Shown piece by piece: positions 47,362-59,000 of a DNA stretch of 64,000 nt. The DNA lies in the NCBI GenBank assembly GCA_031308135.1, contig JAHLJT010000631.1:31392271-31456270 (forward strand), read 5' to 3'. The translations under genes were made by a program, and so were the position numbers. This DNA is from Acheta domesticus. Its lineage: Eukaryota > Arthropoda > Insecta > Orthoptera > Gryllidae. The notes below the pieces were generated by a model. It saw nothing but the letters and a program-made list of their open reading frames with translations, was not told the origin of the DNA and did no database searches. Position 1 is the stretch's first letter. Each line of letters opens with the position of its first letter.

Positions 47362-48250
47362 CACAGACGTACTATCGCAGTTCTGAAAACATCTATTTAA
47401 ATTCCTAGCCCAATCCGAGCTAGCGTTTATACTCACTTAACTCAGGACCAAGAATGTGTTGTAGATGCGATATTTTTTTGTTACGGATGTGAAGAATTTC
47501 ATTCATTTTATTGTGTTCTTTCTTACACCAAATGTACACTTTTTTTTAACGAGGCTGTCTGTCGAATAGCTAGGAAGTAAATGTTTTGATACGGCATTGA
47601 GTAAAACCGCCTCCCTCCTTTGTGACGTCGCCACGCGTAGAGATTTCAGGCAAATTCTACGATTGGATTCGTACGGAGGCAATCGACAATCCCGGCACTT
47701 TTATGTACCATTCCCACTTTTTTTAAAATTAATTTAAGTGCAATTATAATTTTGAGATCCACCCACTTTAAAGTCACGAGACGCCAGTGATTTCAATCCA
47801 CGCTCTTTAACGTAACCGCCTTACAAGAATTCTTGAGGCAGAAAGATATGAACCTTGCGTAAATCTTGTGAAACACCTTGAAGAAGATGTATTTCCAACT
47901 AACGTGTGCGAAATTTCTTCACTTGTTTCCAATAATATTTGTATTTCTCTGACGAAAACTATGGAAATATTCTTGAACTTACAGGAGGAAAGGACAACGT
48001 CCGACAAGAGAAGAAGGCGGGGCTGCGAAGTGAACCCAAGATGGAAGAGAGCGCCAACTGCTCTCAGGTGAACGGACAAGATCAAGGATGAAGAAATGGA
48101 AATGGTGGAGGAGAGCATGAAGGAGTGAGCTTGGTAAAGAAGACAGGAGTTAAGAAAGTACGGAGAGTAGCTAATTGTTAAACTATGTACGCTTGCATAT
48201 AGTCGGTGCTTCCCGCAAGTGACACATCTAAACATTTGTCAGTTTGTAGA
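47362..48250. other. Stretch between repeats, nothing firm
   Basis: ORFs at 47807-48235 (minus, 142 codons) and 47868-48071 (plus) overlap each other and have no recognisable domain. This interval and the MITE at 47133 lie between the two direct repeats. Confidence 0.3.
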
Positions 48251-48462
48251 ACTGTTTTAATCTCGCCTGACCCGTTTATTTCGCCGTCAAAGACAATGTA
48301 TTTTACTCTACTTACTGGCTCCTTTACACCATATTTATGAACATTTTACTACAATAAATTCATTATTAAAAATTCACAGTACTTCTTAAAATTTCTATAG
48401 AAGCGCCATCGATGTTTGCCATTTCATATTGAATAAGAACAAGCTTTAAAGTCAACTTATTT
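48251..48462 (+). repeat. Direct repeat, second copy
   Basis: It matches 46449-46660: CTGTTTTAATCTCGCCTGAC, then GAACATTTTACTACAATAAA and CACAGTACTTCTTAAAATTT. The spacing between starts is about 1.8 kb. Confidence 0.8.
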
Positions 48463-49076
48463 TTAAAAATTTTAGAAATAAATAAATTCATTAAATTGAC
48501 TTCATAAAGAAATAAACTCTTAAAAGAAACGTACACAACAATCACTAAGTTACTTCTAGCGATCTTCTATCCAACTACACATTATAAACAGTTCTCGATA
48601 GTCGTAAAATTGAGCTATCTCAAGCCATTTACGAGTTCACAAAAAACTACATTTACCGAAACGAATATCTCTTGTATCTACCCTCCAAGGAGACGACCAA
48701 TAGTCGAAGAGATAGAGATCGTGAGGTAGGGTAGTCTACAGAAGGGCGATCGAACGGCGGAAGCGATTAGGGGCCGGGGGGGGGGGGAGAGGAGGAGGTC
48801 GTGGCGGAAGCTATCGGGAGCTGAGTCTGCAAGGGAAACGGGTGATCGGCGGTCGAGGATGTGGGCGACCCAGATGTGGTGATAGGTGTGCGATCGAAGT
48901 AGTGTGAGCTTGGGGACAGGTGCAGTAAACGGTTGGAGGCAGCCATTGAAGACGGCTGGGGCGATCGGGGGCGGCGAGGGCTGTCGACAGCGACAGGGGC
49001 GATCGGAACCGATAGTAGGCGGGGATCATCGGGGTGTAACGTTACAGGAATTTTAAAATATTAAGTATTAATGTTA
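48463..49076. other. No gene recognised; G-run and GATCGG-rich segment
   Basis: A run of 13 G lies at 48776-48788. Around 48740-49020, GCGATCG and GATCGG words recur, suggesting a degenerate simple repeat. Nothing coding. Confidence 0.4.
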
Positions 49077-49283
49077 TTTTTTTTTTTTGTTATTTAAGGT
49101 CGCATCAACTACTAAGTCATTAGCGACCACTATTGGATTTAACGTTACGGTAAGAGGATGAAACGATATGGTGATGATAGGGGGTGAAAGGACGAACACA
49201 TACCACCATGCCCGAACCCGCGACCCCTTGGTCCGAGATCACTACGGCACTACTGTCTTAGCGATGTCAGTCACGGGGCCGAC
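49077..49283 (-). mobile_element. tRNA-derived SINE with LINE-related 3' tail
   Basis: On the minus strand: a tRNA-like head (near 49283-49195) with the B-box-like GCGGGTTCGGGCATGG, a unique body, then a tail containing GTCGCTAATGACTTAGTAGT and TGATGCGACC, ending in an A-run (T-run at 49077-49089 on the plus strand). The tail resembles the 3' end of the RNase H-type LINE at 8657 (GTCGCTATTAACCTCGCAGT, TGAGGCGAC). SINEs often borrow the 3' end of the LINE that mobilises them. The A box is poorly preserved. Confidence 0.65.
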
Positions 49284-49735
49284 AATGTTATTTCGTCGTT
49301 ATAATGTAAATTTAAAGTTTTCGTGTTATTTTAAATAAATTCTTCTAGATTTTAAATTGTTTTGCGAGTAATTCTATACCGTTGCAGAGAGAACACACAG
49401 TATCGAGTTGACGTAAGACAAGAAGGCTTTGGAGAGTGACGTGGAGGTTGCCAAAGCAATAGATGTTGTTAGAGAGATTACATGATGGGAATTCCAACTA
49501 GAGCTACAATTTTGTGAAAAACTGGACGAATCTAAAAGATATTAAAGAGACATTGTATCGAAATTTCAGTATTAAGTGATGTTATTTGCGAAAGGACATT
49601 GAGTCCTAACTGTTGGCAATGTGCGATCAGTTGGGGGCGGTGGGCCAGATCAGTGCAGAGCGTCAGAGTTCATAGAGTAGTCACTCATTTCCTGATACAA
49701 ATTTCTCTCATTTATTCCCGGCTTTCCAGAAAGTG
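49284..49735. other. Flank of the GC-rich island, nothing recognised
   Basis: No coding exon or repeat end could be supported. Confidence 0.35.
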
Positions 49736-49739
49736 CTCC

Positions 49740-50521
49740 TCGTGGGCCAGAATGAGAGATGATGGAAGGGGGTGGACGCGATCGGACGCGGGTGGTCGGA
49801 CTCGAGCTTAGGGCTGGGGAGCACTCGCAGGTGAGAGCAGGGAAGAGCTGGGGAGGAAGCACAGGAAGGCGGCGCCCGGGAAGGGCGGGCGCGAAGGCGG
49901 ATGCGGAGGGGGAGGGGGCGGGGGCGGGGGCGGGGGCGGGCGACGAGGGCGGGACTAGGCCAGGGCCGCGCCTCATGCAGGACAGCGCGGGCGGCGCACG
50001 GGTGGGGCACGGGCAGGGCGCGGGCCGGCGGTGGGTGGGTGGCGGGCGACGGGCGGGTGGTTGGTGGGCGGTAAGGGGTCAGGCGGCGAGAGCGGGTGGG
50101 CTAGGCGAGGGCGGACGGACGGGCGGGCGAAGCGGGGGCAGACGGGCGGGCAAGGCGGGGGCGCACGGGCTGACGGGCGGGCGGGCGGGCGGGGCGGGGC
50201 GGGCGGGCGGGGCGGGGCGGGCGGGCGGGGCGGGGCGGGCGGGGCGGGGCGGGCGGGGCGGGGCGGGCGGGCGGGTGGGGCGGGCGGGCGGGCGGGCGGG
50301 GTGGGCGGGCGGGGCGTGGGCGGGCGGGGGGGGCGTGGGCGGGCGGGGGGGGCGTGGGCAGGCGAGCGGGGCGCGGGTTGGCGGGCGGGCGGGAGGGGGG
50401 CGGACGGTGCGCGGACGGTGCGCGGGCGGGGCAGCCGAGGGCCGGGCGTGGTCGAGTTCCGTCCGGGCCGTGTTTGCCTTTTCCAAGAGCACACGGTGGC
50501 CGGTAATTCGCCGCCGGCGGC

Positions 50522-50585
<64 letters not shown>

Positions 50586-50720
50586 GCCACTCGGCGACCG
50601 CTCGTAAAGACGGAGGGCGCAGAGCAAACGCGTCGCCGCGCCGCCCCGCGCCGCGTCGTGTCACCCCGGCTGCTGCGCGGCCGCTCCCTAATTACGCGGC
50701 CGCCCGCTTTTAATTCGTAA
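49740..50720. other. CpG-rich island with GGGCGG minisatellite
   Basis: About 1 kb of extreme GC. G-runs of GGGGGCGGGGGC type lie at 49907-49945, an irregular GGGCGGGC/GGGGCGGG array at 50160-50400, and a (CCCGCG)n array at 50521-50586. Unique GC-rich sequence occurs only at about 50440-50520 and 50590-50720. Many Sp1-like GGGCGG words and G-quadruplex-capable runs are present. Long ORFs exist in five frames because the sequence lacks TA-containing stops; they are Gly/Ala/Arg/Pro repeats and not genes. It could be a promoter, possibly for the minus-strand gene ending at 38.1 kb, but no transcript start is visible. Confidence 0.55.
50521..50586 (+). repeat. (CCCGCG)n hexanucleotide array
   Basis: About ten uninterrupted copies. 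The complement (CGCGGG)n has regularly spaced G triplets that could form G-quadruplexes. Confidence 0.95.
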
Positions 50721-50734
50721 TGGATTAGGAACAT

Positions 50735-53700
50735 TCCACTTCGCGCGAAACGGGGTGGCGAGGGGCGAACGACCCGGTTCGCAATAAAAGGAGAAGGATC
50801 AGGCTGTCAATCAAGAGGTTAACTAGTACCAGATACAGTTGTTTATCTTTTAGCCTTTCAAGAGAAATGTTCTGTGGGGCAATACTACACATATACTACA
50901 CCACGACGCACAACACGAACCACATTCATTACTTCTCCCTCACACTCTTCTCTCTCTCTCTCTCTGAAACAAACAGAAATGTACTTAAACAACAACCTAT
51001 TGTGGAGGTAAGAATAATGTTCGAAGAACAAAATGGCCACTTTTCATTAACCCATAAAGGCTCTCTTGAAAATTGGTAAACACACAAACAACACAGCACT
51101 TGCTGAAAAAGAAGGCGAAAGGTCCTTCCTACTCAATCACTTCCTCGGCACTACACAATCGACTATCTCCACAAATTCCCCGAGGACAAGGACGCGTGTC
51201 GGACAACATCCAATTGAAGCTAATAGTAACGCAGTCCTAAACCTTTAACCGAAGTCTAGCTGCCAATAATCAGGCATTCAATTTGAAAAGGTGAAATTGT
51301 ACGTCTGGAAAGTCTGTAGATCAACAATTTCATTCAAAGTCATAAGAAAGGTGTAAAACATGCTCATACATACTTACACATCATTCTAAGGCTCTTAAGT
51401 CGTAAGTGGTACATCCAGTGCCTAGAAAACGAACGCACGGATACGTAGGCAAAACACGTTGTGGAAAAGGTTATCTTCCTTCCTGTTTAGCGTTTTAAAG
51501 TATCGCAACTTCTTTGTATTTAAATTAGCCCAGCTTATTTGGAAAGTATGTTCAGTTGAAGCATACCTGCAACGTTGTAGGGACGTATCACACTCGTTGC
51601 TTCAAATGAAGCATCGACAACTACAGTTTTTTTTGTTGTTTATTGCTACCGAGTGTCAACAACCGTCGAGTATTTATTGTTAGCCAGCGAAGTAATGGAC
51701 GACAGAACGTCCTCCAAAGAGAATGTGGCAAGTAAAACACATTTTAATGAGCGTGCGCTTTACATTTAATGTTTTCTAAAATATCAGGGGAAAAGAGGGA
51801 AAGCAATTAAAATTCAGCAGGTGATGAAAGGGAGATATTTTAAAAAAGTATATAGGACAAATCATGAATGAACACTACCTCAGTTAAATGACAATGACGT
51901 CGACGTTTCCCACCTTGTCAAAAATCTTAGGAAGAACAGTAATTTAGTTTTCCTTTGATTACATCTGGATTGATTACATCTGGATCATCATGTGCATCAA
52001 ACCTCATAGTCGTCAAATCAAGAATTTTTTAACGCTAAACACAAGACAAAAAACTCAATTTTGTCATTGCAGTTGTGCAGGTCGTCCCCTGAGAGTCCGT
52101 GAACCTGCCAAACATAGATTCAGGTCGATTTGCCTACTCATCAGGGGTGTGATGTCCAAAATGTGTTGTGTGAAAGTTATACAAACTTTTTCGAGTACAT
52201 TGGCAAGAAGTGGTCATCTTCGACCCCTTCATGCCTTGGAAGTTTCAACCAGGAGTTAGGAAGTATTATTAAGCTTGAGAAATCCTGTACTGTCGTAGTG
52301 TAATGTTGTATACAAGTATTGCTGAATTGAAGAGGTTCATGTGATAAAACAGGTGATACTTTCATAAAGCCAGATTTTCAGGTAAAAATATTACTCAACT
52401 GAACTTTCTGTACAGATTTCTCCAGTATTTCATCTCAAGTTTAAACGTAGTTACCTCATATTTATATGTTGTATGATGAGTAATGTAATCATGCATGAAA
52501 TAATGAAATGGAAGTAATGAAAAACCTCTCCAATTAATGACGCAATGTACGTGAGAAACTATTAGCCAACTAAGCATAATTTAACAAATTATATTAGGAA
52601 TTCTCTCCTTTGTGTACGGCTATGTTGTGCCTCAGAAACTACACAATGCGAAAACGGTAAAACACGAAACAAGATGAATGTTACTCCGTAATGGCACCAG
52701 AGATGGAACAAAAGGTCTTTGTACAGCTGATGTAGACATCCTGTTATCACAGCTTCTGCCTCACCGGTACACCTCCGATGGACCGTCGTTGCAAGCGACG
52801 ATTCCTTCAACACACTGCCGAAACGCCTTACTAGTCAATACCACGGCGGGCGGGAACGAAAGATAAGACGGTAGCAGAAATCGAAACCTGTCATGCCGGC
52901 GGAGTTCGTCGGGGCGCCAGGCGGCGATATCTGCGAGCGACAGACGAAATCGAAAATCGATTGGTTGAAGTTGCAATCTAGGGACGCAAGACCTTAACCC
53001 TCCGCCGTCCTCTCTCTTTTTTCTGCGCCCTATGACGCAGACTGAAACACGAGCCTGCGGCGTCTCGAAATACGCGGCGCGCCCGCGTCACGGGATGAGG
53101 TTGGGGGAGTGGGGGAAGGGGGGAGGGGAGGGGAGGGGGGAGGCGGTCAACGGCCCAGAAGAGAGCGCCCACTGCGCGAAGCTCTTCCGTCGCCATTGCT
53201 TCTCTGCACAGACGCCGCGCCTCCCTTCTCTGTGGGTGCTCTCAAGCGGGGGCGGATCATTTGGGGTGGGGGCATCGAACATTTTCGTTGAATAATAAAC
53301 TTTTTCTACTCCCATTGTATAATGCTGTCATTTGATGGCTGCAACCAGTTGCATAATGATAGTCATTTCGATACAGTTTTCATTATGATACAGGTTCTTG
53401 ACCAATCACCCAGAAGTTTTTTATTTACATATATATTATACAAATATTTTGATATGCTTTTCGATATGATTTATATAAATTCTTACAATATTCCATTTAG
53501 TTCCGATCTCGGAACAAATGAAATCACTCATAAAAACATTCCCTTGCCTGTAACTGCACTGAACAGTCATCTGCTGGCGCTCCATTTCATTTTAACAGCT
53601 GCCTGGAAGGAGAAAATATTCGACGGGGTGAATGCGGTTTTCGACAATACCCAACAGTTTCAGAATCTGTCAGTAATATTGCAACCCTAAAAGACAATAT

Positions 53701-53840
53701 CATAAGGGACGGAAGCACCTAGAATAATTGAGGTAAGTTGCTTCTTTCCCCTTTCACTACTACAAAGGTAAAAGTATCTTCTTCCCTCTGCCTAAACACG
53801 TGAAAGTCTCTTGCTCGTCCCTGTCCGCCTGCCATCCCGC
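50735..53840. other. 3.1 kb without a recognised gene
   Basis: A (TC)n run lies near 50949-50965. A G-rich segment (GGGGGAGTGGGGGAAGGGGG type) lies at 53101-53142. ORFs at 53032-53295 and 53088-53315 overlap it on both strands and reflect composition. The ORF at 53322-53690 (122 codons, plus) has no family resemblance. Any 5' exon of the membrane protein could hide here, but none can be supported. Confidence 0.35.
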
Positions 53841-53844
53841 TCGA

Positions 53845-54475
53845 TGCGACATCGATATCAAAACATCGATGTTGAAAATTAAAACATCGATGTTAATTAT
53901 ACACTGAAGTACATTGACTAAAAACCATGGATGTTTTTAAATATCGATGTTTTAAAGCTGGTTTAGTAACTTCCGACATTAAATTCATGCGTAACAAATT
54001 TAATTTGACACTGTTAGTGTTTATTAATTATTTAATATTTAACTGAAAACAAAATAAAAAATAAAAAAGAATGACAAAACTAAGCCTGATCGCCATATTA
54101 AAGGGTCAGTCTTCTGTTCGCCGAATAAGGGTACGGAACGAAGGGGCAATCCATACGCCCAATCCTAATGAGTTGACTGCCTTTCTCTGTGCGAAATACA
54201 AAGAAAGGAAATCCCAGGGCAATGGGGTCGTCTCAGGTGAGAGATTATTTGCACGATGAGGGTAGTATTGTGTTCGTTTAGTTCGAACACACAGTAACAG
54301 TGCTACCAACAGTTACTATTTCATATTTTACTTTTTACATTATTAAGACAATGGGAATTTTTCACTCACAAAGAAAACGTCGAGCACAATACATCGACGT
54401 AAAAAATATAGCCTTTATTATATCGAATTTTAATATATCGATGTTTCTACAAAAGACATGGACATCGATGTCGCA
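53845..54475. mobile_element. TIR element with repeated CATCGATG motifs
   Basis: Ends TGCGACATCGATATC and the inverse of TGCGACATCGATGTC. ATCGATGTT words recur subterminally on both sides (about 53868, 53888, 53944, 54437 and 54463). The 631-bp interior carries no transposase. Repeated subterminal motifs are usual transposase-binding sites in DNA transposons. No clean target duplication was found, so the superfamily is left open. Confidence 0.6.
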
Positions 54476-55640
54476 TTCCTACTCGCTACATCGCCCCCCG
54501 CCTTTCGCTTGTGCCTCAGCGTTCGTACGTTCACTCGTTCTCGGATGTACCCATGTAAAGCATAAAAACACGCTTATTTTTAGCACAAAACATAAAAATC
54601 AAGTGTCGAGCAATAAAAAGGTAATAAAGGTAATAAGTTAAAGGCTGTTATAACAAGAAATGGTTTCAGCCACAGTAAATTAAATTAACAATAAAATTAA
54701 CTTATAATAAACTAATTAACAATTAAATCCTCTACCATAATAAGTTAAAATGAACAATAAAATCAAACTAATCAAGCGAATATACACCATTCACTTCGGC
54801 ATCAATGAAATTGTCAAATTAAAAAAAACAACCTTACAACAAGAGTGTTAATTCTACAAATTTGTTTTTCACGTCTTTTGGTTCACATTCTCACTAATCG
54901 TCTACATCGCAACAAAACTCTTCCACAAACTCCGTTCCTGCCACGGAGGAAACAACTAGACTGCACGCAAACCCTGATCTGTGACACATTTCCCCTCCAT
55001 TCTCTGACCATCACACACAATAACTCTCCTGTTCTCCCCGGCGCCATTCCGCAGCATTTTACAGTTTCGTCTTCTCATTATTTCCCTAGTTTCTCGACAT
55101 CACTATCATCCTAACATTTTATTCTGTTCGTTTCAACGATCACGGCCGTCGGCGTACTTCATTCACGATGAATTCTTGGGCTATGTCTCTGCATCTACGA
55201 AAGGTAATCCAAAATTCATCTGCTTTGCTGAGTGTGTCGTCCTGTCGATCCATGTAGTCATGTGGTTCTCTTTTCTCTCTCTCTCTCTCTCTCATTCACG
55301 CGCCCGCTCGCTCTCTCAACCGCATTGCCCCACTCACAGACACAACTCACGCAAGCTACATTCCGTACGAAGAAGAGAGATTTCGTCCTTTGCCGCATAT
55401 TCTCTCTCTCTTTCTCTCTCAGGTTTTCCGGTCTCCTAGTCTCTTCGATTCCTTCCCACCCTCCCTCGCCCGCTCCGTGCCTGCCTCGGCTGCCGGGCCG
55501 CCTATCTCGCACCTGACGCTGCTCCGTCGCGTACGAGCACATCTTTCTTTCATTGATTATTTTTGTCCGTTGAAAAACTTGGCGACTTTCGTTATAATCT
55601 TACGAACGAAGTAGTTTGATCTTGGTTACGAACGGCGCGA
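54476..55640. other. No gene recognised; CT-rich segment
   Basis: A (CT)n run lies at 55273-55293, with TCTCTCTCTTTCTCTCTC near 55400. Overlapping ORFs on both strands at 55176-55542 are products of that composition. Confidence 0.4.
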
Positions 55641-55651
55641 TGGATACACCT

Positions 55652-56073
55652 CACGGTGCAAGATATATAGGTGTGTCAAGTAGCCGCCTTTGGGGCAAAT
55701 TTTCTGAAGCCAGTTCGAGGCTAGTTCCTCGCATGTCCGTACGGTGCGCACGATCGGTTTGGGTCACTGTGTACGATATACATCTTAAGATGACATCTTA
55801 AATTGTGGTTATTACACAGTTTTATATATTTCCTAACAATTTTCGTAACTCTTCGCTTTGGACTTTACCAATTCCACCTCGAAGCGACAAATCGTTGACT
55901 TGAAATAAGTAATCAGCTGGTCACAAAGCTGTCGAATGGATCACGACCAATCACGACCTTGCCAAATGAGACCCAAAGATCGCAGCGCTTCTATGCGAGA
56001 ACTGTGAGAACTAGCCTCACATAAGCTTCAGTTTTAGACTGGGAGAGAACACACCTATATATCTTACACCGTG
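55652..56073. mobile_element. 422-bp foldback MITE with 7-bp duplication
   Basis: Ends CACGGTGCAAGATATATAGG and the inverse of CACGGTGTAAGATATATAGG. A direct repeat TACACCT lies at 55645-55651 and 56074-56080. The inner arms pair further: GAGGCTAGTTC and GTTTGGGTC on the left meet GACCCAAA and GAACTAGCCTC on the right. No coding capacity. A 7-bp duplication does not settle the superfamily. Confidence 0.8.
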
Positions 56074-56080
56074 TACACCT

Positions 56081-59000
56081 TGCTGATAAGGAGCCGGTCC
56101 TAGAAAGACAGCTGCTGGACTCGCGAATACTACCAAACAAATTTTTTGTAAATACGAAAAATGTGCTTGGATAAGAAACTTAACAACACTCCCTTATGAA
56201 TGTTAGGCACCGTAACCTCTTATTAGAGTAACGATCTGCATTAATAATGTGTGAGCGTCAACGATCCCCATTCATAATGCGTAAGCGTAAATAACTGCAG
56301 GAACGTCAATTCCTGTCGGGGAATACCAGGTGAAAACAACGCAAAGCCTTCACTTGACGGCCTTCCTTGTTTGTTCACCCTCTTCCAATCCGATGTCACG
56401 ATCGCAGGCGCTTCTGCATTGGGGGAATGTGTTGCTGCGCCGTGTAATAATGCGGTTTGTAGGTTTCCCTTGACTGCCGCCGTCACCCAATCAGCAAGAC
56501 GGAAAGGAGGTAACGTTGAGAGTGCGGACATGACCTTTTTTTAAACTTTAGAGCAACATTTATTTTTATCTTTACGGTAATGCGCATTGGTCGTGGCTCA
56601 TACATCTCAGATTCGAGGCTCGATGAGGGCAGACGTTTGTCCCAGTTAAGTAGCTGCATTCGCAGCCTGCCACTCCTGGATAAGAAGTATCATCACGGCC
56701 ACTCTGACTGGGCGTTCATGCGGTTTCCTCCGATGCACTCCACGAGGATATCAGAGTACTGTCGTACGCAAATGCTCTTAGTATACAGAGTAATATGCGG
56801 ATTCGACGGTGCGCAAATCCTTCCGACCTCATCCTTCCCTACTTCCATCATTAGGGTAATAAGATCGACCAATCTCCATCCTCATGATCTAGAATAGAAT
56901 TCGGTATTCTGCAACTACGCGGACGTCAGGCCAAAATCTAAGGACGTTATAGAGGCAGAGAAAGAAAATAAGTGTCTAACTCTCCAGATAGATGAGCGTT
57001 AAGAAGGTTTCATCATTTCTGAGTCTTATTCAAGCCGTAAGAATTCTTTGTTTAAAAGTATATCCCGCGATCGTGTTCGGTCTTCGTCCGGAATGACTTG
57101 CAGCACAAACTTCCTTATCCATTTAGCACTGCCGTCAATCACAGTAAGAGGCGGTACTTTTCTCAACAGTAAGAGGCGGCACAGTCCATTGAGACCGTCT
57201 AGAGACTCTCAAACCACCGCAGCATGAACAATCTGAAGTTTTGACCTGCGTAGTGTTGTCGGTACAACGGCCTAAAGGATCGGTGATTTATGACGTTTCG
57301 GCATTCTTTCCCCAACAAAAGCGCCGTAAACCCAGTTCGTGAAAAAGAACATCGCTATTGTTATTTGCAGAAAAAGTTTAAGGAATTGGAAAAGTGTAAA
57401 ACCTAACAATGTACACTTGTAGACGGAACCACCACACAAGTAACAAACAAACCCCGACTGTTGGTGACACTTTCAGCGGCATAATGTCTTATCATTCATC
57501 AGGGAACTGAACGACACCTACGATGAATGGTATCTTTATTCAATGGAAAAGAAGTACGAGGGAACAAAATAAAAGCAACAGGAAATTCGCATTCAGTAAT
57601 CTGAAGAATCGAAAATGGTATAAGAAGCAAGCCACGTAAAATATTAGTCGAAAAAGAAAACAAGGATTTTACTCTATGGTTTCTTATTAGTTAAAAATTG
57701 GAACTATACCGCAGGATATCCTTGCATTTCGGGGCTGAATTTCATTAACTGTATATTATTTTGAAGCTTTTTAGCTTTATTCACATCCTGCAGAATGGAC
57801 AAAACGGGAAAAGGAATAAACATGAGCACATGGAACTATTAGGAATGCGCAGCATACCGAAACGTTCTCTCCTCATAGTGTGACGACTTTGCAATTTCCC
57901 AGTTCTTAAAAATGTGCATTACATCATTCATTGATCAACAAGTGAATGAAGTTAGGACGAAAACATCCAAACCTCAAGAAACAATATGATTGAAAAGTAG
58001 CGTGGAAGGTTGGGATACACGTTAAAAGATATGAGATGTAAGTGGGATAATTCTCTAAACCTAATTCAGATTAGTTTTTTCATAATTATATCAACAATAT
58101 CTACCGTAGGTAATTTTCAGCAATTTATGAAGATAAGACCAGTAACATGTGGACTGACTTTTCTGTCTTTAAAGATCAGCTCAAGGTAAACGTCGTTTGG
58201 ATGCACTTACAAAATGATAAGAATGGTGCTCAGCTGCCTAAAGGGCGTCATTGATTAATTCTGACTTTTTTCTAGGTTGGTCGCGTTCTGCCGAACGCCA
58301 TTCAATAGAGGAGTAAATTGGACTGAGAAACGATTCTCTGAATTTAATATTGAAGGTGTAGGATTCAAAAACTAATCTGAACTCACTTAACCTTTGTGAT
58401 CACATCGAACTAAAAGATGTTCATAGAAAAATTAGAAAAGTTCTTCACATTCACTACACGGAAAATCGAAAAGCCTAAAAACGCCCAGTATTTATTATGG
58501 AAGGTCAATGGAATGAGGGATGCAAAAAATCCTGAACAATTCTATCATTGTTCGAAGTGAACAACGATTTCTGAATTCTTAAAACATATTTCTGAAAATG
58601 TAATTTAAATATTTTATATTACTAGGATTTGGATATGTAGTACGTTTTAGTGGACTAGAACAGGATATCCTGGTATCCACCTTAATTTAAAAACGTAATT
58701 CATCATATTTAATTATAATCACTGAACTTTTGTTTTGTAGAGGAACATGTTTCAAAAGATTGCAGAATTTTGCCTATATACCTCCTAATATTTGCATTTA
58801 AAAAACACTCAATCTTTAAACTTACAAAAACTTGCTATCTTCTCTTCACTGAATATAATCTCATACTCCTCTGTGCTGGCTCGCTGGAGCCTGGATCTTA
58901 TGAAGGACTTAACACAATCAAATGACATAACGAACAAATGACGACTGACAAGCGTTTATTATATTAATTCCAACATTTCGTTACAATTTAGTGTCTATAT

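Noticed and set aside
46449..48462. LTR retrotransposon bounded by the direct repeats
   Set aside because: There are no TG...CA ends, primer-binding site, polypurine tract or gag/pol between the repeats.
49195..49283. Functional tRNA gene
   Set aside because: The B-box-like part is present, but the cloverleaf 3' half and a good A box are not, and the sequence runs into a LINE-like tail with poly(A). It is a SINE.
49650..50734. Five overlapping long ORFs of 100-282 codons rich in Gly, Ala, Arg and Pro
   Set aside because: They occur in five frames on both strands of a GGGCGG/CCCGCG repeat with almost no TA-containing codons. They reflect composition, not coding.
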